64,000 nucleotides of DNA, from positions 58,553,850 to 58,617,849 of the forward strand of contig NC_135714.1 of assembly GCF_964656455.1 (NCBI RefSeq), read 5' to 3'. Both the position numbers and the translations under genes were made by a program. This DNA comes from Halichoerus grypus (Eukaryota; Chordata; Mammalia; Carnivora; Phocidae). Positions 23,524 through 35,164 of this stretch are shown piece by piece; position 1 is the first letter of the stretch; each line of letters begins with the position of its first letter. The notes under the pieces were generated by a model, which did no database searches, was not told where the DNA came from, and was given only the letters and a program-made list of their open reading frames with translations.

Positions 23524-24548
23524 AAAGATTAACTTTTTTTTTATAAAGATTGATGAATAAGACCAAAAAAACCTATGTTTCTTAAAAGAGACACACTTTA
23601 AATATTGGGACCCAGGTAGCTTGAAATTAAAAGAACTGAAAGTGTTATATCATACTAAAACTAACTGAAAGAAACCTAGTGTGGAAATACTGATGCATTA
23701 CTTGTTAATAAGCGTTAATGTATTATTAATATAAATTTTTAATACATTGGTTAATAATTGATACATTATTTAAGGTTTAATATATTAGGACTTAAGGAAA
23801 GAAGTAAACTTAGAGATTAAAAAAAAGCCTGAGTCAAAATAAAAAGGAGGTACTTCTACAAGAGACAATTCTAAAATTCCATGAACTTAATATTTATCAA
23901 GATATATTAAGAGAGAAACTAGAAGGAGCAATGCATGAAACCATAATCATAGTTAAAGATTCTAACAAGCCTCTTTCAGTACCTAATAGGCACAGCAGTA
24001 AAGAATCAGTAACAGCATAGTAGGGTAAAGGAACAGGATCCACCAACTTGACCAGAGTGTTGGTAATCCCGACATTTCACTCAACAACTGCATAGATCAT
24101 ACATATTTTTTCAACACACAGGAAACATTTTACAAAACAGACCATATGTGAGCCATAAAAAATGTATTAACACATTTCAAAATGTTGAAATGTTACAGAG
24201 GATATTCTCTGATAATCAAGTTTTTTACGATTTGTCATGTTCCTAGTTGACTATGTATCCACACAGATGTGTAATGTGTTTGCTGTGGTTTCTAGTTCAT
24301 CTCCTAACTTCCCAAATTTCACTTCCATAATACAGGAAGCATCGAAACAGGGCCATCATGTTGTTTTCATGCCTGTTACAGCCAAATGTAATAAACAATA
24401 CATTTCCTCATTTTCCGTGTTTATTTCTTGACATATCCTTTTGTAACCTTGGCATTTCTGTATTTCTTTGATTTGTAGTATATGTAATATAATTTGATAA
24501 CTCATTATTACTGCCACAAAATTTTTTTTAAAATTCTTAAGAAAATGG

Positions 24549-24727
24549 GGTGCCTGGGTGGCTCAGTCGATTGTGTCCAACTCTTGATTTCAGCTCAGGT
24601 CATGGTCTCAGGGTTGTGAGTTCAAGCTCCGCGTCAGGCTCCGTGCTCAGCAGGGAGTCTGCCTGAGATTTTCTCCCTCTCCCTCTGCCCCTCCTCTCTC
24701 TCTCTCTCTTTAGAATAAATTTAAAAA
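24549..24727 (+). mobile_element. Older carnivore SINE
   Basis: Diverged head (gtgtccaactcttgatttcag) and attt-type tail; target repeats cttaagaaaatgg (24536-24548, 24728-24740). Specific to unit B. Confidence 0.92.
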
Positions 24728-25349
24728 CTTAAGAAAATGGAAATACAAAGCTTATATTGAAATCTATTATTTTTAAATCCTTGAATAAATGCCCAAATCT
24801 AACATATTGGATGGTTCTCAGAGTTAATTGAAATGAACTTCAATAATTATAGATGGTTAAAATCATCAGGATGGCCTTACCATGGGGACAGAAGGAAAGA
24901 CCAACTATGTTGCAGAAGAAAGTATGCAGGTTAGTATTGAAGAAGAACTTCACATTTGGAGTTTCAGTTTTATCCACTACACATCTTTTGCAAAACTGAC
25001 CACAGTCCCTTGTATCTTCCATGTGCCTAGTAAATGTCTTTTACTTCAATATCTATGACCTTTTCATTTTTTTTGCACATATCCTGAATCTTAGGTTATA
25101 ACCCACCCACCCTATGGTAGGCAACAGGGCCATGGAAACACTTTGAGATGCCTACAGAGGCCTCCCAGTTGAGATACCATCAATACTGGATGCTGACGGA
25201 CAAACAGGGTCCTACCAGCACATGGCCCTCCAGTGTCAGACACCTGCCACTTCCTTCTACCTCAGTGTCTCCTCAATCTCTGCTCACGGAGTGAGTTCCA
25301 GCTTGCTGCTCTTAAGACTCACCATGCTTTATCCCATTGCTAGGCCTCT

Positions 25350-25700
25350 GTTCATTTGGCCCTCTCCTGAATGTTTTCTGTCCATCAGTGTTCTCTGTTT
25401 ACCTAGAAAACTCCATCCTTAAAAGTCATGTGAATGGTCACCTCTTTCAGGAAAACTTCTCTCACAAGTTTCATAAACCCTCTCTGTAAGAGTTGAATTA
25501 GGTGCTCTTCCTCACTCCTAACACCTTGGGAATAGTTTGCTGTGGTAATTACAGGCTTTTCTAAAATCTTCTATTTGTACATTCATTTCCCCTATTGGAC
25601 TGAGAGTCAGAGGACAGTGGAGTCTTATTCCTCTCGATATCCCTGGCCAAACTTCATTCCCACCTTATACATGCTGGGTAAATGATCACTGACAATGTTG
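25350..25700 (+). repeat. L2 3' end, unit B
   Basis: Paralogous to 15630-15990 ('tcctgaatgttttctgtcca', 'tggactgagagtcagaggac'). An ancient repeat carried along in the duplication. Confidence 0.6.
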
Positions 25701-25853
25701 AAACAAAGGGAGAAAGAAAGGAATTCAATTCAAGTTGAACGGCCCTTTTGATTGGAAAGGTAATTAACAACAAGTGGAATCAGTAACAAAAACCCAACTC
25801 AAAATGGCTTCATGAGAAGGCGAATCACTTGACCTGTAAAAGTAAAAGACTGA

Positions 25854-26033
25854 GGGGCACCTGGGTGGCTCAGTCGTTGGGCGTCTGCCTTCGGCTCAGG
25901 TCATGAACCCCGCATCGGGCTCCCTGCTCAGCGGGAAGCCTGCTTCTCCCTCTCCCACTCCCCCTGCTTGTGTTCCCTCTCTCGCTGTGTCTCTCTCTGT
26001 CAAATAAATAAATAAAATCTTTAAAAAAAAAAA
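25854..26033 (+). mobile_element. Carnivore tRNA-Lys SINE, internally deleted
   Basis: Target repeats aaaagtaaaagactga (25838-25853, 26034-26049). About 25 bp between 'caggtcatga' and 'ccccgcatcgg' are missing. Specific to unit B. Confidence 0.94.
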
Positions 26034-27829
26034 AAAAGTAAAAGACTGACAAGCTGCAGTTCAAAAATTCTGTTTAGTAATTAGTCTCACTCCAGCTCAG
26101 GCTGCTTTTCTCTGTGCTCACTTTACAAAGCTCTCCTCAAACAATGACAAGGTTTCAAGTTTCTGTTCTAGTAGTTATAACCCCGCAGGAAGCAAAGGCT
26201 TGTTTTTCCAACCTTTTCCTGACAAAAGAGACTCCAGGAAATTTTTCTGACTTGGCCAGGCTTAGGTCACTTGCCCACCCCTGCACCTATCAGAACTGGG
26301 CTGGGGGGTTAGACCCAGACTGGAAGGACTGACCAATGCTACTTTGGGTCATCAGCCCAGTCCTGGAGCTTTGGAGCAGGGTCACCCTACCTGAACTACC
26401 CAGATTGGAAGGAAGAAAGGAAGGTCCCCAAAAGAAAACCACGGTTCTGTAACCAGAAGAAGGAGGAAGCTCACGCCAGGTAGAAATGACCAATGTACTA
26501 GAAACTAGATCAGGTTTATGACATTAACACCGGACAAAATGCTCTGGATTGAGGAAGTGGGTGGATCGAGGGATTTAATGTCACATTCAGACATCTCCAT
26601 TCTTCTGCCCTCAGAACCAGAGTCATTCTACCTGAAGCAGGCATTGCAACAAAATAGGGGTGGCAGTTGTGACGTCACGATTTCCCAAGACCGGAGTGGG
26701 AACAACAGAGCCCATTCCTGTGGCTCCATCATCTCTGGAAGGCAGCACCAAGCCTGGATTGTAAAGGCAGATTAGATGGTGTCAATCCAATCTGCAAGAT
26801 GCAGTAAATATGGTAGCTCAAAATGGGACTTAGTCACCGATGTTTTTATTTTAGGGATGACTCTATTCTTTTAAGATTGGTGATTGCATTCGTTTAAAGT
26901 TTGGGCATAGAAATCTGTCATTCAGCTCATAAAATGAGTAATTAACTGGGGAAGATGCTTGGAAAAACAAAGAATTGGATTATTTTTTAGGCTTAGGAGT
27001 ACCACTGCCCTTTAAATTATCTGAAAAAATAAATATGGGACTGTTAGGGATTGAATTAGGAAAATTGATATACTAAGGCAGAAATAAAAAGCCCTTTCTT
27101 TTGTACTTCATTTTGTAAGCAACTGATGTTTATCAAGCAAGTCTTCTTAGACGTAAAATTATAGATAATTCTATAACTATGAGGCTAATTCTTGAAATGC
27201 TTCCACTCTTCGTTCACTGGTATACATTTTTTGATGCCCTAGTCATTCACCCTGAGTATTTATTTATGCGAATACTTTGGTTTGGATCTGGAAAGCATTA
27301 GAACAATATTTTTCTGTTTTTTTTTTTTTAACTTATAAAGAGAGTAACGTTCTGGGTAGAGTCTTCTTAATGCTGAAGGCAAAATAGTTCCATTATTAAA
27401 ATATGATAAAGTACCCAAACTGGGTCAAGCAGAAAACTGTGATCTTTATTTCAGCAAATAAGAGCTAAAATGCCCAGTTCCCTTCTGGGAAACTCTGAGT
27501 AGAGTGTTCATCCCACTGACCTGATTTTGGAAGTGTAAGTCCATTGATGTGGAAAATCAGAGAAATAGATAAATGTAGGTTTTATTGAATTTAAGTATAT
27601 CTTATTCATTCCACAAAAGAAACTTCTTGCTGTTAGTGAAATAAGACACTGGAGAATTTTCAGCAGTTTGCTATTTTTAAGCTTTAAGAAAGGTGAAGTT
27701 TAACTATTTAGCCATGAGAATAGCAAAATACTTAAACCAACTAAAACAAAACAAACCTGCTCTCCTGAAACTATCTATTACTTGTCTTAGGAAAAAAAAT
27801 TTTTTTAACTTGCGGTGGCTAAAGCAACA

Positions 27830-28010
27830 CTGGCTAGAGCTCAAATTGTGAATTTTATTAACTTTGAGACCTTGGCAAATTACCTAAATTCCCTGCCCCT
27901 TTGTTTCCTTGTGAAGCAAAGCTGTGGAGAAAAAGTTGAGAAGATTAAGTGGGTTTTATATATACAAAAGGTTTAGAACAATGACTATTAGATTAAAGTG
28001 CTATATTATA
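27830..28010 (+). repeat. MIR
   Basis: 'agaccttggcaaattaccta' is the diagnostic MIR core, followed by 'gaagattaagtgggtt'. Confidence 0.65.
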
Positions 28011-28799
28011 ATACTTTATGTTTACTAAGCAATCTTTTAAGCACATAAACACATGTAAATAACTAGGGATGTTGAAAAATAATGGGAAGATCTGCTATAG
28101 ATTGTTTCTTGGATAAAAGTCAAAAAGTCTTCATAATCTCTTCGTGTTTTCTGTCCTTCATAATTTTTCTATAATAAGCAGATACACAATGAAAATCAGA
28201 AAAATAAGACCATATTTTTAACGTTTAAAGAACAGCTATTATAATTCTGAGCTACTGATTATCTCAGAAAAAAAACCCACAGTATTTTTAATTGAGAATC
28301 CCAGAAAAATAAGGATAACAACAGTAGTATCTACACAAATTCTCAATTATTGCTAAGTTACTAATATTTTATAAACTCTAGGTCATCTTTCATTTCCTAC
28401 TTCTTTTAAAAAATTTTAGATTTCTTGGGTTTTTTTGCAGGATTGTACAATTGATGATTACTGAAAAAATTCAGTAATTGATGATTACTGAAAAAAGTGT
28501 AAAGACAAATCTTTATTTATAATTTAGTCATTCATAATCTTTTCTAATAAGATGGATCATCTTTAGTTTTAGTCTCATTTTGTAGTTGAAATTCCTGAAA
28601 TTAGAATTATAAAATTACTGAACAATTAAACTAGCCAACAAAAAAATTCATTCTGAGTTTTCTCTTAAGAAAAAAAATAGTACAAAATTTTATATTGGTT
28701 GAAGGAGGTGTTTTCTTTTTTAAATTTTTTTCCCAGGTGAGTTTCAGTTTGGCAATGTGGAAAAAGCAATTTCTATTTTATTTAAAAATGATTTAGAGC

Positions 28800-28990
28800 A
28801 TATTGTATGTACTGGTGTTTTATAAATGTTAACACATTTATTCATCATCCCAACCTGTTGAGGTAGATAATACCTTTAATCTCCATTTGACAGGTGAGAA
28901 ACTAAGGCAAAGACGGGTTAAATGTCTGATACCTGTCATGGCGAGAACCGAAATTCCTACCCTGTCTGTGTGGAGCAGAGTGATGCTCTG
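28800..28990 (-). repeat. MIR-like, reverse, unit B
   Basis: 'ttaacacatttattcatcat' and 'gaggtagataatacctttaa' are paralogous to 18520-18720. Confidence 0.55.
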
Positions 28991-30117
28991 TGCCTCTGTG
29001 CATCTCTACAGCAACTCCTCCCCGCGCCCCTTCCTTCTACACACCGATGCCCTGGGTAACTCCCACTCTACTCACAGACCTTCATCCAGAATCACACGCA
29101 AGTCATCTGAAACCTACACGTAATCCAAAACAAAACAAAACAAAACAAAAACAAAACAAAAAACAAAAAAGCAACATTAAAACTAAGGGTGAAAAATGAG
29201 TTCCTGAATGACAAAGGCTAGCGTTAACAGCTTGACATGTCTTATATAGAGATCAGTAAAAAACAAAATATGACTGCAGTTATTTCTCTAGAGAAGATAT
29301 CAGGATCACTGGAGACAGGAAAATCCACATAACATGGAAATGAAATGAGATTTGTGAACATAAAACAAGGAAGTGCGATTAGATTCGTGATCTAGCACTT
29401 AAATGTTTCACAGGAACACCTCTTTTTTGCTGTTTCGGCAAGCAAAGGGTGCTACTCACACTAGGCATCAGCTCCTGGTTCTTCTGACCCTTTTGTGTTT
29501 GGACAAAACTAGAAACTGTGGACCCCGTGAGCCCAACGCAGCTTTTCCTCCCCACAACAGCTCTGACGTGACCACTCGCGCCTTACTTCACGGATTAATC
29601 CACGCCCTCTAGACCAAAAAGGTGATATTCATGGATTTACTCCGGCTCTGGAAGTTCCAAAATTGTATAGAGGAAGGAAGGTATGTAGGGTTAAGACACT
29701 TTATCTTAAATTAAACACTGAATTAAACGCTTGACACTGTTCGTGCCCTCACCCCTTCAGGATATGACACAAAGTATGATTTATTTGTGATTGTAAAATA
29801 CCAGGAACAAGGAGAACATTCTTATGTCTAGTGTGAGATGACAAAGCTATTTTAACACAGAGTCTACTTAATGCAGGCATAAGCAAAAATCATCAAACCA
29901 GAAGACATCTATGCGTTAAGTAACAAAGAGAAAAGCATGTCACCTCCTCCGCCCTGGCCTTATTCCCCCGATCCGGATAACTAACGTTCAAGGAGCCTGT
30001 CTCCAGGAAGTGGCACATAGCCAAGCAAGGCCACTCACGCCTCCTTTGGGGATTCCGGAGGAAGGAGAAGGTCCCCGACTCGCAGGGACACGCGGGTGGC
30101 CGGGCGGGTCCCCCTTC

Positions 30118-30329
30118 ACCGCGGGGGCGGGGCCGCGCTGTGCTTTCCGACCCGGGAGCGACCTGCGGTGCCGGGAATTTCCCCGGCCCCGGGGCTGCTC
30201 ACTTCCCCGCGCCCACCAGGGATAAAAGCGGTTCTCCCCGCTCCGGGAGCCACAGAATCCGCTCCGCCAGCTCGCGCTCCAGCTCGCCAGCTCCAGGCCC
30301 CGCCGCCCCGACTCTCCGAGCTGAGCCCC
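30118..30329 (+). promoter_or_regulatory. Promoter and 5' UTR of downstream GRO chemokine
   Basis: It has the same architecture as the upstream copy: GC box at about 30122-30133, GGGAATTTCC (NF-kB type) at 30173-30182, gataaaag at 30221-30228, ATG 102 bp later. From about 30155 on it is nearly base-for-base identical to the other promoter. Further upstream this copy lacks a short G-rich segment (ggaggaggggcggg in the other copy, about 19790-19803). Both genes should therefore share basal and NF-kB-driven control; this is inference. Confidence 0.85.
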
Positions 30330-31375
30330 ATGGCCCGCGCCGCCACCGCCGCCGCACCCCGCGCTCTCCGGCTCCTCGGCGCCGCGCTGCTGCTCCTGCT
30401 GCTGGTCCCCGCCGGCCGCCGCGCCGCAGGTGAGACTCGGCGCCCCCAGCCCACGGGCGGGACGGGGCGGGGGGGGGGGTTGCTCTGGGCGCCCACCCCG
30501 GGGCCGTCCGCCAACCCGGTCTGTTCTCCCCGCAGGGGCGCCCGTGGTCGCCGAGCTGCGCTGCCAGTGCTTGCAGACCTTGCAGGGAATTCACCCCAAG
30601 AACATCCAGAGCGTCAAGGTGACGCCCCCGGCACCCCACTGCGCCCAAACCGAAGTCATGTAAGTGATGCCCCACACCGCTGCGGCTGCTCGCGTCCTTG
30701 TGGCCCCCACCGCCCCGATGTCCCCCGGCCCCCAGCCCAGCCCCACCTCCCGCCAACGCGGATTCTGCCTTCTCCCTGCAGAGCCACTCTCAAGAATGGG
30801 CAGGACGTTTGCCTCAACCCCGAAGCCCCCATGGTCAAGAAAATCATCAACAAGATGCTAAACAAGTGAGTTGTGCTTTTTGTTCACACGTGAGACTAGA
30901 GTCATTGGTCACACATCCTGGCAAATGCCTCCGGACATTTTTACCAAGGAAACCCAGGGTTTAGCTGAAGGACTGAAAATCAGGGACTTTGCCGTGAATC
31001 CCTGCCCTAAATGTAATCTAGGCTCCACATTTTATTATTCCTGTAACCCCAGGGAAAGTACTGAATCTCTTTAAGTCTCAACAGTATAGAAAAATAGAAG
31101 TAGCTACTTCAAGGTGTTTGCTATGAGGTTTAAGTGAAGTCCCGAATGTAATTTTTTAGTCTACTGTGACATTACATTCTGGCTCTTTGAAGCTAATAAT
31201 ACAGTTGGGATCACAGGCCCCTTATTCCTAATTAGACAGCATCCAGGAGCCTGGCATTTTCTGCCTCATAGGGCAGTGATGTAGGTAGTGACCACATGGC
31301 ACGGGGCTATGCCCTCAGTTTATGGAATCCTATTAACAGCAACCATTTTCTCCTCACAGGGGCAGCACCGACTGA
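30330..31375 (+). CDS. CXCL1/2/3: GRO-type ELR+ CXC chemokine, downstream copy (4 exons)
   Basis: Exons 30330-30429, 30536-30659, 30782-30865 and 31360-31375, with the same lengths (100, 124, 84, 16 nt), phases and GT..AG borders as the upstream copy; 107 residues then TGA. Signal peptide 1-34, ELR 40-42, CXC 43-45, Cys69 and Cys85 are all conserved. It differs from the upstream protein at three positions only: Pro64 for Ala, Lys103 for Asn, and C-terminal Asp107 for Asn (tail KGSTD). Exon 1 is identical in nucleotide sequence. The expected role is again a secreted CXCR2 ligand for neutrophil recruitment. It lies 9 kb downstream of the first copy in the same orientation, within the second unit of a tandem duplication, and is the chemokine gene nearest MTHFD2L here. 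No break is visible and both copies look functional. Which human gene (CXCL1, 2 or 3) it corresponds to cannot be decided from sequence alone. Confidence 0.95.
30985..31165 (+). repeat. MIR in intron 3 of downstream GRO copy
   Basis: 'actgaatctctttaagtctc' and 'gaggtttaagtgaagtcc' match the MIR core and the partner repeat at 20940. Confidence 0.55.
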
Positions 31376-31520
31376 GCTAGAGAGAAGGCAGAAGCCTGTG
31401 ACTTACTGTTGCAGCCTTAGTGAAGTGGGAGCAGAAGAAGAGAAACAAAAACCTCCTGAGACCCCCTGGACTGTGTTTAATGTATTTGACTCTTGCCTAG
31501 GAGTATTCTTCTATTTTTTT

Positions 31521-31564
<44 letters not shown>

Positions 31565-32140
31565 TTTTCTCAAAGCTAGCACATTAATGTCCTAGCTAAT
31601 ATTTAAAGATATGAATTTGGTAATTTGCTGTACTATATTATCTTAAAAGGTCATTTTTATGTTCCATCAAAGTTGGTTCAGTTCTATTATTTAATTTGTA
31701 GATGACGAGTCTTAAATATTCTTCATTCATTAAATTATTATTTCTTTAATAATAATTAGGGGGGATGGTGGGGGAAACCATGCCATATCATTCACCATGA
31801 TGAAGGCTGGTGATAAATAGTGTGGGATCCAAGCAAATACATCCCTGTTAAGGTCGTGGGATGTATGTGCACCTCTGTTTTTGTACTGTTGAGAAGAATG
31901 CTGGTTGTTATTTATTGAGAGAGTTTCACAGTATGTGGTCAACATTTCTGATGTTGAACCTTTAAAAAAACTCCAATGTTTTAAATATCCCTTGGACATT
32001 TTATGTCTTCCTTGTAAGGCATAATGCCTTGTTTAGTGTTAATTATGTGGTGTTTCTCTATGTCTTGGAATAGAGAAGTTTAAATATTTATCGATGTATT
32101 TTTACAAATAGCATGAAAATAAAGCTATTTACAAAAGTTC
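31376..32140 (+). promoter_or_regulatory. 3' UTR with long uninterrupted AU-rich element and poly(A) signal, downstream GRO copy
   Basis: About ten uninterrupted ATTT units run from 31528 to 31568, giving roughly nine overlapping ATTTA pentamers, at the position matching the shorter, interrupted cluster of the upstream gene. AATAAA is at 32118-32123, followed within 30 bp by a GT-rich tract ((tg)n at about 32152-32179) that fits a downstream cleavage element. Family knowledge: AREs promote rapid decay of chemokine mRNA. Confidence 0.85.
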
Positions 32141-32146
32141 CTTGCT

Positions 32147-32151
<5 letters not shown>

Positions 32152-32178
<27 letters not shown>

Positions 32179-32179
32179 T
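32152..32179 (+). repeat. (TG)n microsatellite after downstream chemokine poly(A) site
   Basis: About 13 tg units beginning some 30 bp after AATAAA. Confidence 0.9.
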
Positions 32180-32857
32180 TCTTTCTTGATCTGTTGTTCC
32201 TCTTGAATACCCAAGCACTGTAAGTTTCTAACGGACTATAGGTCACACCCACTTAGAGACTGCGGCTAGCGGCCATTCCTTAGTTCCACTCCTGTTCACG
32301 AAGGCATATCTGATGCTCCTCCAAGTCCTTGCAGCCCCCCACCCTGAGAATCTCTGTTTCACATAAAATATTCATTTTGTTTCAGTATAACCAACTATTA
32401 TTCAATTGGAGCTCTTTAAAATTTTGCAAATGTTTATACATATTTTTAAAAGAGCTCTCATTTAAATTATCTTGTGAAATGGTTTTTCAATTATGCATTC
32501 TTTTCTCTCTTAATAAATCTGGGAGCTAAACTGTAAATTGCGTTCTTCCTTAGAACTCAAACAATTGGTGTAATGGGGGAAAAAAGCAGAAAAAGTGAGT
32601 TGGCTGAGTGTTTCATCTGCTTAAAGGTCTAAATGAGAAGGTCTTTATTTTCTAATCTCCATGGAGCAATAACAGTCACCAAGTGTAACGCTGTTTCAAT
32701 GCTTCACAAGTATGGTGATGGTTCAAATGTTTCTAAACCTGCAAATTTGAATTTAAATGGCCCCGGGACAGTGGGAATACATCCAGCTTCCACAACAGAA
32801 ACAAAGGCTCTCATCTGATGATGGAAAGATCTGATCCACCTGGAAGAGAATGTATTC

Positions 32858-33055
32858 TTTTTTTAAAAAAAAATTTATTGTTATGTTAATCACCATACAT
32901 TACATCATTAGTTTTTGATGTAGTGTTCCATGATTCATTGTTTGTGCATAACACCCAGTGCTCCATGCAATACGTGCCCTCTTTAATACCCATCACCAGG
33001 GCTAACCCATCCTCCCACCCCCCTCCCCTCTAGAACCCTCCGTTTGTTTTTCAGA
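32858..33055 (-). mobile_element. LINE-1 3' end, reverse strand
   Basis: T-rich start followed by 'ttatgttaatcaccatacat' and 'acacccagtgctccatgcaa', the reverse complement of the carnivore L1 3' UTR. Only the last 200 bp are present. Confidence 0.88.
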
Positions 33056-34041
33056 TCTGAAAGGGAGGAGAGTTTGGGCACCTGTGGGGAAAGCCAGGTA
33101 GGATGTGTGCCTGTCTCTGATTCAGGACCCATTCCTGGGCACGTTTATAACCTTCAGCAGGAGGAAGAGGGAGGTACATGCCCACATTTGTCTTAAGTTG
33201 CTGGGTAACTGCAGACAAGAAACAGCTACTCGGAGCCTCTACGTCCTCCCCTGAAAATTAAGTATACTAGTCTCTTCATAACTCTAATGGTACTTGCTCA
33301 GAATGAAGGAGATAAGACAGAACAGCACTCTTTAAATTGTATCGAGGTGAACACATGCAAACCATTCTGGAAGATCCAGAAATGCCAGCACTGAGTCCTT
33401 CCTTAACCCCAAGTCAAGGGCAATATATTTTAGGCTATGGGAAATAAAACTTCTTTGGGTTTCTCAGTGTTCTTGTAGAAGTCCTCGCCTCTTCACATAC
33501 CATGAGTATTAAATCTGTCATTTGTCTAGTTAATTGCTCTGATCCTAAGAGATGATAGAATTTTTCTAATCTCCTGAAAGGGGACCCAATGTTTACATCC
33601 GGGCACAGGTGTCAGGTTAAGCCTCAGGGTGGTGGGGAGACTGGAATGCTAGCTCTCCAGGTATTCACATGGCAAAATAGATAAAGCCACAGAATTTAAG
33701 AGACACACATACGTCCTACCAGTGGAGACCAGGGGTAATTTGGCTCTTGGAAAGATTTACTTATATAACACGGGGTTAGAGTTGGGATTTAGTGTTAGCA
33801 AATTACCAAGGAGACCCTTTCAGGAGGGCAATGGATCAAAGTCCTCCTTCCCCTTTATAAGCACAGACCATTGTGTTTCCCGCAGCCCCCCTTTTGGGAG
33901 TGGGACAGCTGATCTGCCTTTCATCACATTACCCCAGGGGTAAGGCCTGAGGCAAGCAGGAAGTGACACTCACTGGGAGGTCATTAATAAGAAATCTGTC
34001 TGATGCAGAACATCTCCGTGTGCATTCAGGATAAAATTTTA

Positions 34042-34243
34042 TTTTACTTTTTTTAAAGATTTTATTTATTTATTTGTCAGAGAGAGAGAGGCAGCACAAG
34101 CGGCGGGGGGGGAGGGGCAGGCAGAGGGAGAAGCAGGCTTCCCGCTGAGCAAGGAGCCTGATGTGGGGCTCGATCCCAGGACCCTGGGATCATGACCTGA
34201 GCTGAAGGCAGACACCTAACCAACTGGGCCACCCAGGCGCCCC
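34042..34243 (-). mobile_element. Carnivore tRNA-Lys SINE, reverse
   Basis: Target repeats caggataaaatttta (34027-34041, 34244-34258). Confidence 0.95.
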
Positions 34244-34619
34244 CAGGATAAAATTTTAAAATATGAATATGAAAAGCTCCACATAGGCCTTGTTAACTTG
34301 GTGACTGAAAAGAAAGATGCAGAAGCTTCAGCTGGTTCATACGTTGATTGAGAGCACAGGCTGTGAAGAATGAGACAGGTCTGACAGTGGTTTTCCAGTC
34401 CTAACACTTTCTGTGTGGCTCGAGGTCAAATCTTGATTCATCGAAACCTCATTGCTCCTTTCATAAAAGGGGAACAAGAAGAGAATCTCCTCTATGTAGC
34501 TGTTACTAGAATGGAGCATTATTTGAGTAAATTGCTAAGCCGTGCCGAAGAGCTGCTGGTGGCCCCTGAATTTCTGGAGAAGAGGGGGAGCAATCTGACC
34601 AAAGGGGGGAAGCAGTGCA

Positions 34620-35160
34620 CCAGTGTTCTGTTGCTGTTGCAGCAAATTATCACAACTTTAGTAGCTTAAGGCAACACAAACTTATTCTCTTACAGTTCTG
34701 GAGGTCAGAAGACAGAAGTTAATTCTACTAGACTAAAGTCAAGGTGGCCTCAGTGCTGGCTCCTTCTGAAAACCCCAGGAGAGACTCCATGGCCTTGATG
34801 TTTCCAACTTCCAGAGGCCATCAACCTTTCACAGCTCGTGGCCATCTTCCTGCAACTTCCTGGCAATCGGCATAGCCTTCTCCATCTCTTTCTTCCTGTC
34901 CTTCTGCTCTGTCACCTCCCCTTCTGTCTGATTCTGACTTCTCCTGCATCCCTTTTATAAGAATCTTTGTGATTATATCAGACCCACCCAGGAAAACCCA
35001 GAATAATCTTCACATTGCAAGATCCTGAATGTAGTCATATCAACAAAGTTTATTTTACAATGAAGGTAAAAGTATTGTGTTACAATACAAATTGCATAGG
35101 TTCTGGGGATGAGGATGTGGACATTGTTGGGGAACCATTATGCAGCCTTCCGCAAGAGAC
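34620..35160 (+). repeat. Old interspersed repeat
   Basis: 'agttctggaggtcagaagac' followed by a tail ending near 'ggaaccattatgcagcc'; similar in start to the repeats at 18090 and 45826. Diverged, family not named. Confidence 0.6.
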
Positions 35161-35164
35161 CTGA

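Larger units (their letters stand above)
24280..32580. repeat. Tandem duplication unit B (contains downstream GRO copy)
   Basis: Paralogue of 14740-22360 in direct orientation. Similarity continues past the poly(A) signal: 'agctct' and 'attatgcattctttt' blocks near 32405-32500 match 22235-22290, and a 'cttcctaagaactt' block at 22332 matches 'cttccttagaactc' near 32545. Unit-specific insertions include SINEs at 24549 and 25854. The roughly 2 kb between the units (22.4-24.3 kb) shows no paralogous partner. Confidence 0.8.

Noticed and set aside
30096..30869. 257-codon frame running through promoter, exon 1, intron 1 and exons 2-3 of the downstream chemokine gene
   Set aside because: It starts upstream of the TATA-like box and reads through introns with clean GT..AG borders. 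The spliced 107-residue product is the real gene.
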